Positions 8,345 through 18,354 are shown, counted from the first letter of the stretch. The stretch: 64,000 bases of DNA from Staphylococcus taiwanensis (GCA_020544305.1 CP058667.1:992001-1056000); one strand, 5' to 3'. Notes: generated by a model not told the origin, from the sequence alone. Made by a program: numbers and translations.

Positions 8345-8838
8345 ATATCACAGAGATGTGATAAAAACTTAATAATCTTAGTCTTTAAATTTAATAGTTA
8401 TTGTTTTGGTATTAGAGTTTAATGATTTTGTTGTAGTTGCTTAATCATTATAATCTTTTGCCTCGAGTTGTAAGAAGTATGAATTGTTTTAATTTATGCT
8501 TCTATGTTAATAATGTTTTAGCGAGCATTATTAATGTTTTGATTTCTCATAGTAGAAAGAATTCATTTGTTTTCTTCGTGTAGTTTGTTTTGTTCATTAA
8601 TAAGCCATCCCAACTTATTAATGAATGAATAATTAAAGTGATTGAAGTTTAATACTCAATCGAAGATTATTACTTTAGCTATTGTTAGATATAGAAGATA
8701 ATAATTTTCAAGTTGTAAGCTATCGCAGAAATTTTCATAATTTAAAACATCCCCAAAATGATTGAAAAATAACTGTAAAAACATTCCCTTAATAATAAGT
8801 GTAAAGTCGTGAGTTCCTCCCAAGCTCACGACTTTTTT
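8345..8838 (+). ncRNA. rnaIII: RNAIII, agr effector RNA (no delta-haemolysin ORF found)
   Basis: About 494 nt, divergent from agrB. The 5' end has the conserved helix ATATCACAGAGATGTGAT. The 3' half has C-rich loops typical of RNAIII seed regions: CCATCCCAA capping a perfect 12-bp stem (8593-8625), an ACATCCCCAAAA stretch near 8749, and TTCCTCCCAA in the terminator hairpin. These loops pair with ribosome sites of target mRNAs. Unlike S. aureus or S. epidermidis RNAIII, I find no ribosome site plus delta-toxin ORF; the longest frame (8479-8583) lacks both. Confidence 0.9.
8803..8838 (+). terminator. RNAIII terminator hairpin
   Basis: GTCGTGAG (8806-8813) pairs with CTCACGAC (8825-8832), with a C-rich loop TTCCTCCCAA and a six-T tail. 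The C-rich loop matches the regulatory terminator hairpin of other staphylococcal RNAIII molecules. Confidence 0.92.
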
Positions 8839-8842
8839 ATGT

Positions 8843-8876
8843 AAAAAACCTGCAGTCAAATGATGAAGACTGCAGG
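8843..8876 (-). terminator. Terminator of the CN-hydrolase gene
   Basis: CCTGCAGTC (8849-8857) pairs with GACTGCAGG (8868-8876). On the minus strand it is followed by a T-run at 8848-8843, and it lies just after the hydrolase stop. Confidence 0.85.
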
Positions 8877-8883
8877 ATGATAA

Positions 8884-9669
8884 TTACTTATATAATTCAG
8901 TTTTTATATTTTGAAATACTGGTATATTCTCTCTTTGTTTTGTTACTTCTTCTAAATCAATGTCACATATTAAACTATCCTCTTCTTCATTGAGTTCAGC
9001 TAAAATTTCACCGTTAGGATTTATAACCATTGAATGGCCTGCATAGTCCGTATTACCATCATTGCCTGTACCATTGCAGGCGATAACAAACATATCATTT
9101 TCGATTGCTCTAGCTTGAAGTAAATTGCGCCAATGATTTAAACGTGGCGTAGGCCATTGAGCTACATAAAAAGCAATTTGAGCGCCTTTACGAGGAGGAT
9201 ATCTAAGTAATTCTGGGAATCGCAAATCATAACAAATAATTTGAGTAGCAATAGCCCCATTAGAGAGTTTGAAAGGTTCAGGTACCGTCTTACCATCCTC
9301 TAAATATTCAGGTTCCTTTAACATTGGAACTAAATGAACTTTATCATATTTATTAATTCGATGGCCTTCTTTTGATACAGTAAAAGCGGTATTGTATACG
9401 TTATTATTTCGTATGTTAGAAACAGATCCTGCCACAACATCAACATTATAATTTTGAGCTAACGACTGAATAAAAGGGAAGCTTCGACTAAGTTCTTTGT
9501 CAGCTTTTTCACTTAATTCATCTAATGCATAGCCATTATTCCACATTTCCGGGAGAACAACGACCTCTGTATCTTGTTGTAATTTAGTTTCGAACCAATC
9601 TTTTATTTTTTCTTCATTTTTTTGAGCATTACCATATTCTACGTAAAATTGAAAAACTTGGATTTTCAT
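8884..9669 (-). CDS. Carbon-nitrogen hydrolase (nitrilase superfamily) of the agr region
   Basis: A 261-residue amidase/nitrilase-fold enzyme with the full catalytic triad: Glu41 (LPEMWNNGY), Lys110 (KYDKVHLVP) and Cys146 ([10 protein letters not shown]). The substrate is probably an omega-amide or similar small amide, but it cannot be read from sequence. A homologue sits at this place beside agr in other staphylococci. The ATG at 9669 is preferred because GAGGAGCG lies 9 bases upstream; an ATG 24 bases earlier overlaps that site. It has its own terminator. Confidence 0.9.
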   Translation of the reverse strand: MKIQVFQFYVEYGNAQKNEEKIKDWFETKLQQDTEVVVLPEMWNNGYALDELSEKADKELSRSFPFIQSLAQNYNVDVVAGSVSNIRNNNVYNTAFTVSKEGHRINKYDKVHLVPMLKEPEYLEDGKTVPEPFKLSNGAIATQIICYDLRFPELLRYPPRKGAQIAFYVAQWPTPRLNHWRNLLQARAIENDMFVIACNGTGNDGNTDYAGHSMVINPNGEILAELNEEEDSLICDIDLEEVTKQRENIPVFQNIKTELYK

Positions 9670-9726
9670 ACAAATCGCTCCTCGTATTGACATATCTCTA
9701 ATTTACTAAAGTCATTTTTGAAAAGC

Positions 9727-9766
9727 AAAAAAAGAGCAGGATAGAAGTGTTCGCCTCAATCCTGCT
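9727..9766 (-). terminator. Terminator of the nitroreductase gene
   Basis: AGCAGGAT (9735-9742) pairs with ATCCTGCT (9759-9766), followed on the minus strand by a seven-T run. It lies 17 bases after the nitroreductase stop. Confidence 0.85.
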
Positions 9767-9782
9767 AATGAAATTATTAAAT

Positions 9783-10409
9783 TTATTTTTTTTTAACGAT
9801 GAATCGGTTATCTGTTGGTTGAATTTCTTTATCGGCAGCATTCTCACGAATATCGCCAAATGGCATTTGAGCAACAAGTTTCCATGAAGCTGGAATATCA
9901 AATTCTTGAGTAGTAATTTGATCAACTAATGGATTGTAGTGTTGTAATGAGGCACCGATACCTTTAGAGCTTAAAGCAGTCCAAATTGCATATTGGTGCA
10001 TAGCATTTGTTTGAACTGACCAATTAGCAAAGTTATCAGCGTAATTCGGCATTTTTTCTTGTAAGCCTTTAATAACGTCTTCATCTTCGAAATAAAGAAT
10101 TGTTCCATAAGAATGTTTGAATCCATCGATACGTTGCTCAGTAGGTGCAAAGTCACGATCAGGACCCATTACATCTTTTAATACTGTTTTAGTGTTATCC
10201 CAGAATTTTTGATGTTTGTCGTTTAATAATAAAACGATACGTGTTGATTGTGAATTAAATGCTGATGGTACATATTTGATAATGTGCTCAATCATTTCCT
10301 CTAATTCTTGATCACTAATCGAAATAGTTGTTTCAGTGTTATAGATTGTACGTCTATCTTCTATTTCTTGTAAAAATGGTTTTGTATTTTGTTTACTAAA
10401 TAAGCCCAT
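9783..10409 (-). CDS. Nitroreductase-family FMN oxidoreductase
   Basis: A 208-residue nitroreductase-fold protein. Features include an N-terminal FLQEIEDRRTIYN segment of the RRSxR type that contacts FMN phosphate, the SAFNSQSTRIVLLL region, and a C-terminal half with ALSSKGIGASLQHYNP and MPFGDIRE. These enzymes transfer hydride from NAD(P)H to nitro or quinone compounds; the natural substrate is unknown. The AGGAGA ribosome site supports the ATG. It is the usual neighbour between the agr-linked hydrolase and sdrH. Confidence 0.88.
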   Translation of the reverse strand: MGLFSKQNTKPFLQEIEDRRTIYNTETTISISDQELEEMIEHIIKYVPSAFNSQSTRIVLLLNDKHQKFWDNTKTVLKDVMGPDRDFAPTEQRIDGFKHSYGTILYFEDEDVIKGLQEKMPNYADNFANWSVQTNAMHQYAIWTALSSKGIGASLQHYNPLVDQITTQEFDIPASWKLVAQMPFGDIRENAADKEIQPTDNRFIVKKK

Positions 10410-10595
10410 GTAAATTCTCCTTTGTTTTTAAAGATATAATGTAAGTATAAATATTATACTTAAATATGTAAAACAATATATAACAAAAAATTTCAAATAT
10501 ATTAATATTTTTTATCATTACACTTATTTCCATGCATTCTACGATTTTCTTCTTTATACTATAAGTGTTAAGAGATAAAAGGAGGTGGATGATTG

Positions 10596-12656
10596 ATGAA
10601 AAAGAAAATAGCTCAGACAGGTATAGTGGTTGCGCTTGGAACGTCACTTTTAGGACATCAAACATTTGCTGAAGAAGTAAACAACGATGCTACTACGCAA
10701 ATCAATAAGCAAAAGACTACTAATAATGCTAATAAACTTAATAAAAACGAAATCAATGAAAGTAATGAAGGAAATGTCAATAATAGTAACAATCATTTAA
10801 ATCATCAATCTGAGACCGAAAATAATGATTCATCTTCAAATGAAAAGAATGAATCTCAAAATAGCGACAATGAAAATAATAATGTAAATAACAGTGATAC
10901 AAACAACTCAGAATCTAATCCTAATAATTCTAGTAGCAATTCTAATGATTCTAATAATAATAATGATGATAGTGGGTCAAATAATTCCAATAACCAGAAT
11001 GGTTCAAATAGTAATGAGTCAAATAACCAAAATGGTTCTGACATAGATAATAATTCAAATGGAGATACTAGTTCGGATAATAGTAATAAACCTGATAACA
11101 ATGATTCAGGAACAGATTCAAATGGTGGCACAGATTCTGGCAAAGATAATAATAGTACTGAAGATGGAAGCTCAGTTGGTAAAGGAGATACTAATAAACC
11201 ATCAGATAATAATGACGACTCAAATTCAGGCAGTAATGAACAACCACCGAATAAAGGTGATGGCTCAAATTCAGGCAGTAATGAACAACCACCAAATAAA
11301 GGTGACAACTCAAACTCAGGCAGTAACGAAAAACCACCGAATAAAGGCGACGACTCAAACTCAGGCAGTAATGAGCAACCACCAAATAAAGGCGGCGACT
11401 CAAATTCAGGCAGTAATGAACAACCACCGAATAAAGGTGACGACTCAAACTCAGGTAGTAATGAACAACCACCAAATAAAGACGACGACTCAAATTCAGG
11501 CAGTAATGAGCAACCACCAAATAAAGGCGAAGACTCAAATTCAGGCAGTAATGAACAACCACCGAATAAAGGTGATGGCTCAAATTCAGGCAGTAATGAA
11601 CAACCACCAAATAAGGGTGATGGCTCACATTCTGGAAGTAACGAGCAACCACCTAAAAATAATGGTCATTCAAATCATGGCAATAACACTTCTCATAATG
11701 GCAGTCATTCAAACAACGGTTCAATAGGAGATAATCATCCAAATCACAATGGAAATACTTCAAATCAAGGTAGTTATCCAAATAATGGCACGTCAAATCA
11801 TTCAAATCCTATTCCGAAACGTCCATCAAATCAACCTAAAAATAAACCGTATTATACAGGACAAGCTAGTGACTATGAACACAACGGTTCTTATAGTAAC
11901 TCATACAATAATGGATATAATAATGATGATAATGTATCTGATTCAATTATCCATCGCATATATCCGCATAAATCCTTCAATCAACAAAATGGTTCTAATT
12001 TAAATCAAAATAATACCAGTGATTGGAATCAAGTGAGTGGGGCTAACCGTGGTCAATGGCACTATGGAGACAATTTAAATAATAATAGTAATCGTTCATT
12101 ATATATGAATAATGATTATGCACCGAAATCAGAAATACCAAATAACAATTATTCGACGTTATTGAGTAGATTTAATAGTCTAGCAACAGGTTCCTACAAA
12201 TATAATCCATATATTATTAATCAAATTAATAGATTAGGTAATAATGATGAATACGTAACAGATCAAGACTTTTATAGACTTTTCCGTAAGCAATCATTTA
12301 ATAACCAATATTTAAATTATCTTCAAAAAGGGTCAAATTATTTTAGATTTGAGTACTTTAATCCTTTAAATTCGAAAGATTATTATAAGAACTTAGATGA
12401 ACAAGTGATGGCATTAATTACTGGTGAAATTGGATCAATGCCAGACTTGAAAAAACCTAGTGATAGGGATAAAAATGATGATGCTGATATTCAAAGCCAT
12501 GATGGTGATAAAATTATTGATTCAAAAGATGATGAAGCATCAGAAAATAATGATGCGGATAAGTATAAAAATATAAATATCTCATTAATAACCTTAATTG
12601 TATTTATATTTGCGGGAGTTACCGGGAAGTATCTTTATTCAAAATTTAAGAATTAG
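10596..12656 (+). CDS. sdrH: SdrH-like surface-associated repeat protein
   Basis: A 686-residue exported protein. It has a signal peptide (about 1-25, ending TFA-EEV), then a long Asn/Ser/Asp-rich low-complexity region (about 30-205). Ten 15-residue repeats of the form D-x-SNSGSNEQPPNKG (about 207-356) follow, then a His/Asn/Gly-rich stretch, a more ordered region (about 485-620) and a C-terminal membrane helix with a short basic tail. There is no LPXTG motif, so sortase anchoring is unlikely. SdrH proteins are found here, between agr and groESL. The AAAGGAGG site supports ATG 10596. Confidence 0.85.
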   Translation: MKKKIAQTGIVVALGTSLLGHQTFAEEVNNDATTQINKQKTTNNANKLNKNEINESNEGNVNNSNNHLNHQSETENNDSSSNEKNESQNSDNENNNVNNSDTNNSESNPNNSSSNSNDSNNNNDDSGSNNSNNQNGSNSNESNNQNGSDIDNNSNGDTSSDNSNKPDNNDSGTDSNGGTDSGKDNNSTEDGSSVGKGDTNKPSDNNDDSNSGSNEQPPNKGDGSNSGSNEQPPNKGDNSNSGSNEKPPNKGDDSNSGSNEQPPNKGGDSNSGSNEQPPNKGDDSNSGSNEQPPNKDDDSNSGSNEQPPNKGEDSNSGSNEQPPNKGDGSNSGSNEQPPNKGDGSHSGSNEQPPKNNGHSNHGNNTSHNGSHSNNGSIGDNHPNHNGNTSNQGSYPNNGTSNHSNPIPKRPSNQPKNKPYYTGQASDYEHNGSYSNSYNNGYNNDDNVSDSIIHRIYPHKSFNQQNGSNLNQNNTSDWNQVSGANRGQWHYGDNLNNNSNRSLYMNNDYAPKSEIPNNNYSTLLSRFNSLATGSYKYNPYIINQINRLGNNDEYVTDQDFYRLFRKQSFNNQYLNYLQKGSNYFRFEYFNPLNSKDYYKNLDEQVMALITGEIGSMPDLKKPSDRDKNDDADIQSHDGDKIIDSKDDEASENNDADKYKNINISLITLIVFIFAGVTGKYLYSKFKN
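11214..11663 (+). repeat. Tandem repeat, ten 45-bp units inside sdrH
   Basis: Ten consecutive 45-bp units encode D-x-SNSGSNEQPPNKG with small changes: DG, DN, GD and ED at the first positions, one Lys for Gln in unit 3, NKD in unit 6 and SHSG in unit 10. The unit length is a multiple of three, so copy-number changes keep the frame. Synonymous differences (caaccaccg/caaccacca) alternate between units. Confidence 0.95.
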
Positions 12657-12694
12657 TTTGATATGAAATTTAGCTTTAGTAATTTTAAACATAT

Positions 12695-12746
12695 AAATAG
12701 CTATGAGAAATCATTTTTTTGACAGATTTTCTCATAGCTATTTTTT
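12695..12746. terminator. Bidirectional terminator between sdrH and mroQ
   Basis: A 16-bp stem (12695-12710 with 12728-12743, core TAGCTATGAGAAA) flanked by an A-run and a T-run serves the convergent sdrH and mroQ genes. Confidence 0.85.
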
Positions 12747-12760
12747 AAAATATTAAATGA

Positions 12761-13501
12761 TTATAGTAAAAAATGAATAATAAAGTTCGTTTGGTCTTGT
12801 ATGTATTTAACTGTATCTCCGAAGAACAGTTGTAGTAAAACGACGAAACCATTTTGCAACATGTGAATGATAATTGGAACTGCAATTCGCTTTGTCATTA
12901 CATATGCTAATGAGAATAACATTCCCATTCCAAAATAAATAAATATAAATTTAATGTCATTATGTGCTAATGCAAACAATAATGAACTCACAATGGAAGC
13001 GATTAAAAAGGCAACAATACGGTTACCTTTTATTTTATTGTAAATTTCACCGAAAAATACTTTTCTAAACACAAATTCTTCTAGAATAGGTCCTACAATA
13101 GAAATTAAAATGATAAACACAGGTAATTGACGTGCTATTGCCATAATTCGTTCTGTATTAGGACTTTGTTGTGGTTTTCCAATAATCCACATAGTAATAA
13201 GGCTGACTACCATTTGGTATATCATTACAATTACAAAACCTAATAATGCCCAAGGTAAAATATAACGCTTAGGTTCTTTATGACCCTTTTCAAGCATTGT
13301 AGGATCTTTAATCTTTAAATGAAGCCAGATAATTAAGATTGCAGCGATAATGAATAAAGTAACTTGTGTATACACACCAGTTCTAGCTAACGCCATGCCT
13401 GACAAATTACTAAACATAGGAATATGTTGGATGAGTAGGGGTAAAAACTGTGCTAATGCATATATAATTAACGTTAAAATTGCCACCCAGATTCTTGCCA
13501 T
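12761..13501 (-). CDS. mroQ: CPBP-family membrane protease MroQ
   Basis: A 246-residue CAAX-protease/bacteriocin-processing (Abi) family membrane protein with about six to seven hydrophobic segments. The catalytic motif EEFVFRK has Glu141-Glu142, and His180 lies in LFALAHND; both match the numbering of S. aureus MroQ. There, MroQ helps mature AgrD in agr types I and II and supports PSM production. Its place next to sdrH and groES fits that orthology. Whether it acts on the AgrD variant here is inference. Confidence 0.9.
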   Translation of the reverse strand: MARIWVAILTLIIYALAQFLPLLIQHIPMFSNLSGMALARTGVYTQVTLFIIAAILIIWLHLKIKDPTMLEKGHKEPKRYILPWALLGFVIVMIYQMVVSLITMWIIGKPQQSPNTERIMAIARQLPVFIILISIVGPILEEFVFRKVFFGEIYNKIKGNRIVAFLIASIVSSLLFALAHNDIKFIFIYFGMGMLFSLAYVMTKRIAVPIIIHMLQNGFVVLLQLFFGDTVKYIQDQTNFIIHFLL

Positions 13502-13592
13502 TTTAAACCTCCATCAATAATAATCAACTCTAATTAGTTTATCGCAAAACGTGGGTAAGTACAAAATTTAGATAAATCATAATGCTTGAAAA

Positions 13593-13609
13593 ATTGACCA
13601 ACTTTGATT
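13593..13609 (+). promoter_or_regulatory. CtsR-like operator upstream of groES
   Basis: ATTGACC-AAC-TTTGATT resembles the tandem heptad box of CtsR read on this strand (TTTGACC/T-N3-TTTGACC/T), with a mismatch in each arm. It overlaps the TTGACC -35 (13594-13599). In S. aureus the groESL and dnaK operons are under both CtsR and HrcA, which makes this site credible. Confidence 0.55.
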
Positions 13610-13625
13610 AATATAAAAATATAAG

Positions 13626-13652
13626 TTAGCACTCGATTTGACTAAGTGCTAA
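13626..13652 (+). promoter_or_regulatory. CIRCE element (HrcA operator) of groESL
   Basis: TTAGCACTC-N9-AAGTGCTAA is the CIRCE inverted repeat with a single mismatch (A for G at the start of the right arm). It lies 26 bases before the groES ATG and just after the promoter, the standard position for HrcA repression. Confidence 0.95.
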
Positions 13653-13666
13653 ATAGAACCCGCTAA

Positions 13667-13966
<300 letters not shown>

Positions 13967-14017
13967 AATAGATGAAAAAATTGATAACAAACTTAAAGTT
14001 TTACGGAGGTAAAATAG

Positions 14018-15637
<1,620 letters not shown>

Positions 15638-15700
15638 TACACGGCATAAGCTAATTTGATTTATTAACATAAGAGCCTGGGACATAATTTCTAGCAAAAT

Positions 15701-15745
15701 AGCCAGTAAATGAGTTTTTATAAATTCATTTACTGGCTTCTTTAT
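15701..15745 (+). terminator. groESL terminator
   Basis: AGCCAGTAAATGA (15701-15713) pairs perfectly with TCATTTACTGGCT (15726-15738), followed by a T-rich tract. Confidence 0.8.
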
Positions 15746-15884
15746 TTACAATACTTCGTATTGTTGGCTCGCTTTCTTAGGGGACAGCTTCAGCCTGTAG
15801 TCTTCAGCTTGTCCTGTTCCCTCAAGAGTCTCGCCAAAATACTTTGTATATATATGTAATTTTACATCGAAATACTTTAAAAAA

Positions 15885-16041
15885 ATAAGGCCCTTTCGTA
15901 TAATTTAATAAACATCACTAAACTAAATTAACGAGGTGCCTTATGTATAAAGATTATAACATGACTCAACTCACTCTACCAATGGAAACTTCAGTTCTTA
16001 TCCCCACAAATGATATTTCACGACATGGTTTTGATAGATAA
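15885..16041 (+). mobile_element. Remnant of an IS1272/IS1182-family insertion sequence (5' end)
   Basis: ATAAGGCCCTTTCGTATA (from about 15885) looks like the terminal inverted repeat. It is followed by GAGGTG and an ATG at 15943 opening a transposase N-terminus, MYKDYNMTQLTLPMETSVLI, which I recognise as IS1272-type. The frame ends after 32 codons at 16041, just past residues DISRH. No downstream transposase or right-hand repeat follows, so more than 90% of the element has been lost. Confidence 0.75.
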
Positions 16042-16157
16042 AAATATTTTAATAATAACTATCCATGAAACTTAGGTTCAAACTATAGTTGATAAATACA
16101 TATTTTAATTGAATAAAATATTATATAATAAGCATATAAATAATAGGTGGTGATTGG

Positions 16158-16676
16158 ATGCAAACGTATGCAGATAAAGATGCTTTAATAATTGAAATTA
16201 GAAAAAGAGCCGATTTATTTATTAACGAATTTAGTGATGTATTAGAAGGAGAAAAGGATATATATAAAACCGGTATTGATAGGACACCTGCGCAAATGAT
16301 TGCATACCAACTTGGATGGTTAAATTTAATTCAATCTTGGGAAAAGGATAATAAAAATAATAAATCCGTTGTAACACCCAGCCCGAATTATAAGTGGAAT
16401 AATTTAGGGGGATTATACCAAGAATTTTATCAAACCTACTCAAACTACACATTAGAACAACTTATTGATCAGTTTAATAAAGAAGTAGATAGCATGATTG
16501 ATTTAATTAATAGTTTAGATAATAAAACATTATTTGAGAGTGATAAAAGGCAATGGGCGTCATCAACGCCTTCAAAATGGCCGGTTTGGAAGTGGATTCA
16601 CATTAACACAGTTGCACCATTTAAGACATTTAGAACCAAAATCAAAAAGTGGAAGAAAACAGAATTAGATAGATAA
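16158..16676 (+). CDS. ClbS/DfsB-family four-helix-bundle protein (DUF1706)
   Basis: A 172-residue protein recognised as ClbS/DfsB-like by its pattern: an N-terminal helix with LFINEFSDVLE, the segment RTPAQMIAYQLGWLNLI (about 42-58), the GGLYQEFYQTYSNYTLEQL stretch and a WPVWKWIHINTVAPF C-terminal block. The family belongs to the DinB-like helical bundles; ClbS itself protects producers from colibactin by hydrolysing it, but most members have unknown roles. GGTGGTG precedes the ATG. It stands alone after an IS remnant, so horizontal gain is possible. Confidence 0.75.
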   Translation: MQTYADKDALIIEIRKRADLFINEFSDVLEGEKDIYKTGIDRTPAQMIAYQLGWLNLIQSWEKDNKNNKSVVTPSPNYKWNNLGGLYQEFYQTYSNYTLEQLIDQFNKEVDSMIDLINSLDNKTLFESDKRQWASSTPSKWPVWKWIHINTVAPFKTFRTKIKKWKKTELDR

Positions 16677-16722
16677 CTTTTATAGGATGGTAACATTATG
16701 AAAAACCATGCTATCTAAAAAT

Positions 16723-16761
16723 AAAAACGAGTCTAGGAATTATAGCCAAGACTCGTTTTTT
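16723..16761. terminator. Bidirectional terminator after the DfsB-like gene
   Basis: AAAACGAGTCT (16724-16734) pairs with AGACTCGTTTT, with A-run and T-run flanks. It lies between the plus-strand DfsB-like gene and a minus-strand small membrane ORF. Confidence 0.85.
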
Positions 16762-16790
16762 ACGCTAATTAAGAACGATAATAGAAAAAT

Positions 16791-16961
16791 CTATAATAAA
16801 TCTAGTAACCATGCTCCAAATAGAATGAATAAGATGAGTGATCCTATGAAAAAATATAAATTTTTGGGTACATGTCCGGTTGACGTATATCCGTAAAGAT
16901 ACAAATGATATGACGTTGAGAAAAAAGTAATAATAAGCAATATTGAAAAAATAATTACCAT
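16791..16961 (-). CDS. Small two-helix membrane protein, possible remnant
   Basis: A 56-codon frame encoding two hydrophobic segments (about 1-13 and 36-56) separated by a YHLYLYGYTSTGHVPKN loop. It is followed by a good terminator on its own strand, which argues it is or was a gene. However, no convincing ribosome site precedes the ATG, and the frame runs on upstream for about 14 codons without an ATG, so the true start may be lost. Function unknown. Confidence 0.4.
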   Translation of the reverse strand: MVIIFSILLIITFFSTSYHLYLYGYTSTGHVPKNLYFFIGSLILFILFGAWLLDLL

Positions 16962-17067
16962 TAAAATCACAGCTTTCGAGTTATTTTTTCGTTCGGAAAG
17001 AATGAATTAATCAAATATGAAAAAATTGTTTAACATCATAATTACATTACTTAATTATATCAATCGT

Positions 17068-18354
17068 TTACTTCAAATCATCTATTGCTTTAGCGATTGA
17101 ATCAAAAACATGCGGAATATCATCTTTTTCGACACAACTGAATGCAATTCGGATATCAGTATGATTCAATGCAATGATTCCGATTGAATATTTATCGATA
17201 AGATGTTTACGTAGTTCTTCAGGATTTACACCATTCACTTTGATTGACATAAAGTAACCTGAGTTAAAGTCATACGCTTGCCAGTAGTCTTTATATTTAT
17301 CACCGTAAACAACGTCTTTCGTAACTTCATAACGTTCTTGTAATGTGTCAATATTTGCTTGGATTTCTTTATCAAAATCACTGTGATGTTCAAGTACGTA
17401 TTTGATAGCACTTTGTGATGGCATTGGTCCACTCGAAATGTTACTTCTAATTAGACCTTTCACTTTAGCTTCTAATACTTTTTTGGCAGTATCATTTTTT
17501 AAACCAAAAGTAATGAAACCTACACGTAATCCCCATGCAAAGAATTCTTTAGTGGCACCATCTAAACGAATAGGTAAGATGTTTTTAGATTCGAGATTAT
17601 TAATTGCTGTGAAAATTGATTGCGTATAAACATCTTCATAAAATAAACCATAATATGCATCGTCAACTACAGCGATTACATTTGTACCTCTATTGGCCAA
17701 GTCATTAATCGCAGAGACAATTGTTTTTACTTCTTCACTAGTAGGAGTATAGCCAGTTGGATTATTTGGATAATTTAAGAGTAAAAGTACTTTGTCTTGG
17801 TTGTAATTTTCTAAAGTAGAAACTAAAGAATCAGTAGTATAATGACCTTCTTTATTAAAAATAGGATATGTTTCAATATTAGCTGAATGACGTGTATTAA
17901 AAATTAATTTATAATTTCCCCAATTATGTTCAGGTAATAAAATTGTGTCACCGCTTTCAACAAATAAATCAGCTACTAATGAAAGGCCATGAGTGAGTGC
18001 ATTTGTGACGATTGGACGGCTAATTGAATCACTAGTTAGGTCAGGATTTTCATTGAGCATTTTGTCTTGCCATAAATCTCTAAGAGGCTCAATGCCTTGA
18101 GGTGGTGCGTATGGAAACACTTCGTCAGGAGATAAATGATTATAAACACCATATAAAGTGTCAGCATACATTTTACCTTTATCATTGGTAGCCATACCAA
18201 TTGTGGCATTATATTTAGTTGATTTAGCTTCGGCTGATTGCGATAAAATGCCTTTTGGATAGTACATTGATTTACCTAAATTTGAAAGCATATTTAATAT
18301 TTCAGGACTTTCGTCTACAAGTTGGTCGTTTAAGTTTTGTGCTAAAGGGTTCAT
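17068..18354 (-). CDS. Class I/II PLP-dependent aminotransferase
   Basis: A 428-residue fold-type I aminotransferase. The cofactor Schiff-base lysine is Lys269 in DGATKEFFAWGLR. NYPNNPTG (194-201) and the AVVDDAYYGL segment (PLP-contacting Asp and Tyr) are intact, and the Arg of the C-terminal IRIAFS block contacts the substrate carboxylate. Amino-acid specificity cannot be read off; aromatic or broad specificity is plausible. It is monocistronic, starting at an ATG behind TGAGGTTAAAAT. Confidence 0.88.
   Translation of the reverse strand: MNPLAQNLNDQLVDESPEILNMLSNLGKSMYYPKGILSQSAEAKSTKYNATIGMATNDKGKMYADTLYGVYNHLSPDEVFPYAPPQGIEPLRDLWQDKMLNENPDLTSDSISRPIVTNALTHGLSLVADLFVESGDTILLPEHNWGNYKLIFNTRHSANIETYPIFNKEGHYTTDSLVSTLENYNQDKVLLLLNYPNNPTGYTPTSEEVKTIVSAINDLANRGTNVIAVVDDAYYGLFYEDVYTQSIFTAINNLESKNILPIRLDGATKEFFAWGLRVGFITFGLKNDTAKKVLEAKVKGLIRSNISSGPMPSQSAIKYVLEHHSDFDKEIQANIDTLQERYEVTKDVVYGDKYKDYWQAYDFNSGYFMSIKVNGVNPEELRKHLIDKYSIGIIALNHTDIRIAFSCVEKDDIPHVFDSIAKAIDDLK

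Larger units (their letters stand above)
15638..16157. other. Intergenic stretch with terminator, dispersed repeat and IS remnant
   Basis: 520 bases without an intact gene. In order: the groEL terminator; a small hairpin ACAATAC-TTC-GTATTGT (about 15749-15765); a relatively GC-rich segment around 15766-15835 containing GGGGACAGCTTCAGCC, of a type I recall from staphylococcal intergenic repeats; and the left end of an IS1272-like element. The rest is AT-rich leader for the DfsB-like gene. Confidence 0.6.

Noticed and set aside
8656..8859. 67-codon minus-strand ORF over the RNAIII 3' end
   Set aside because: It runs antisense through RNAIII hairpins and its terminator, lacks a ribosome site, and is best explained as chance.
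10856..11727. Long open frames on both strands overlapping the sdrH repeat region
   Set aside because: They arise because the 45-bp repeat and biased codons lack stops in several frames. They have no ribosome sites, and the products are low-complexity translations of the repeat.
15766..15835. The GC-richer GGGACAGCTTCAGCC segment as a small RNA gene
   Set aside because: The candidate stems do not pair well and no promoter precedes it; it fits better as part of a dispersed repeat or the flank of the IS remnant.
16708..16896. 62-codon plus-strand ORF after the DfsB-like gene
   Set aside because: It spans the terminator hairpin and is antisense to a more plausible membrane ORF; the composition is not protein-like.
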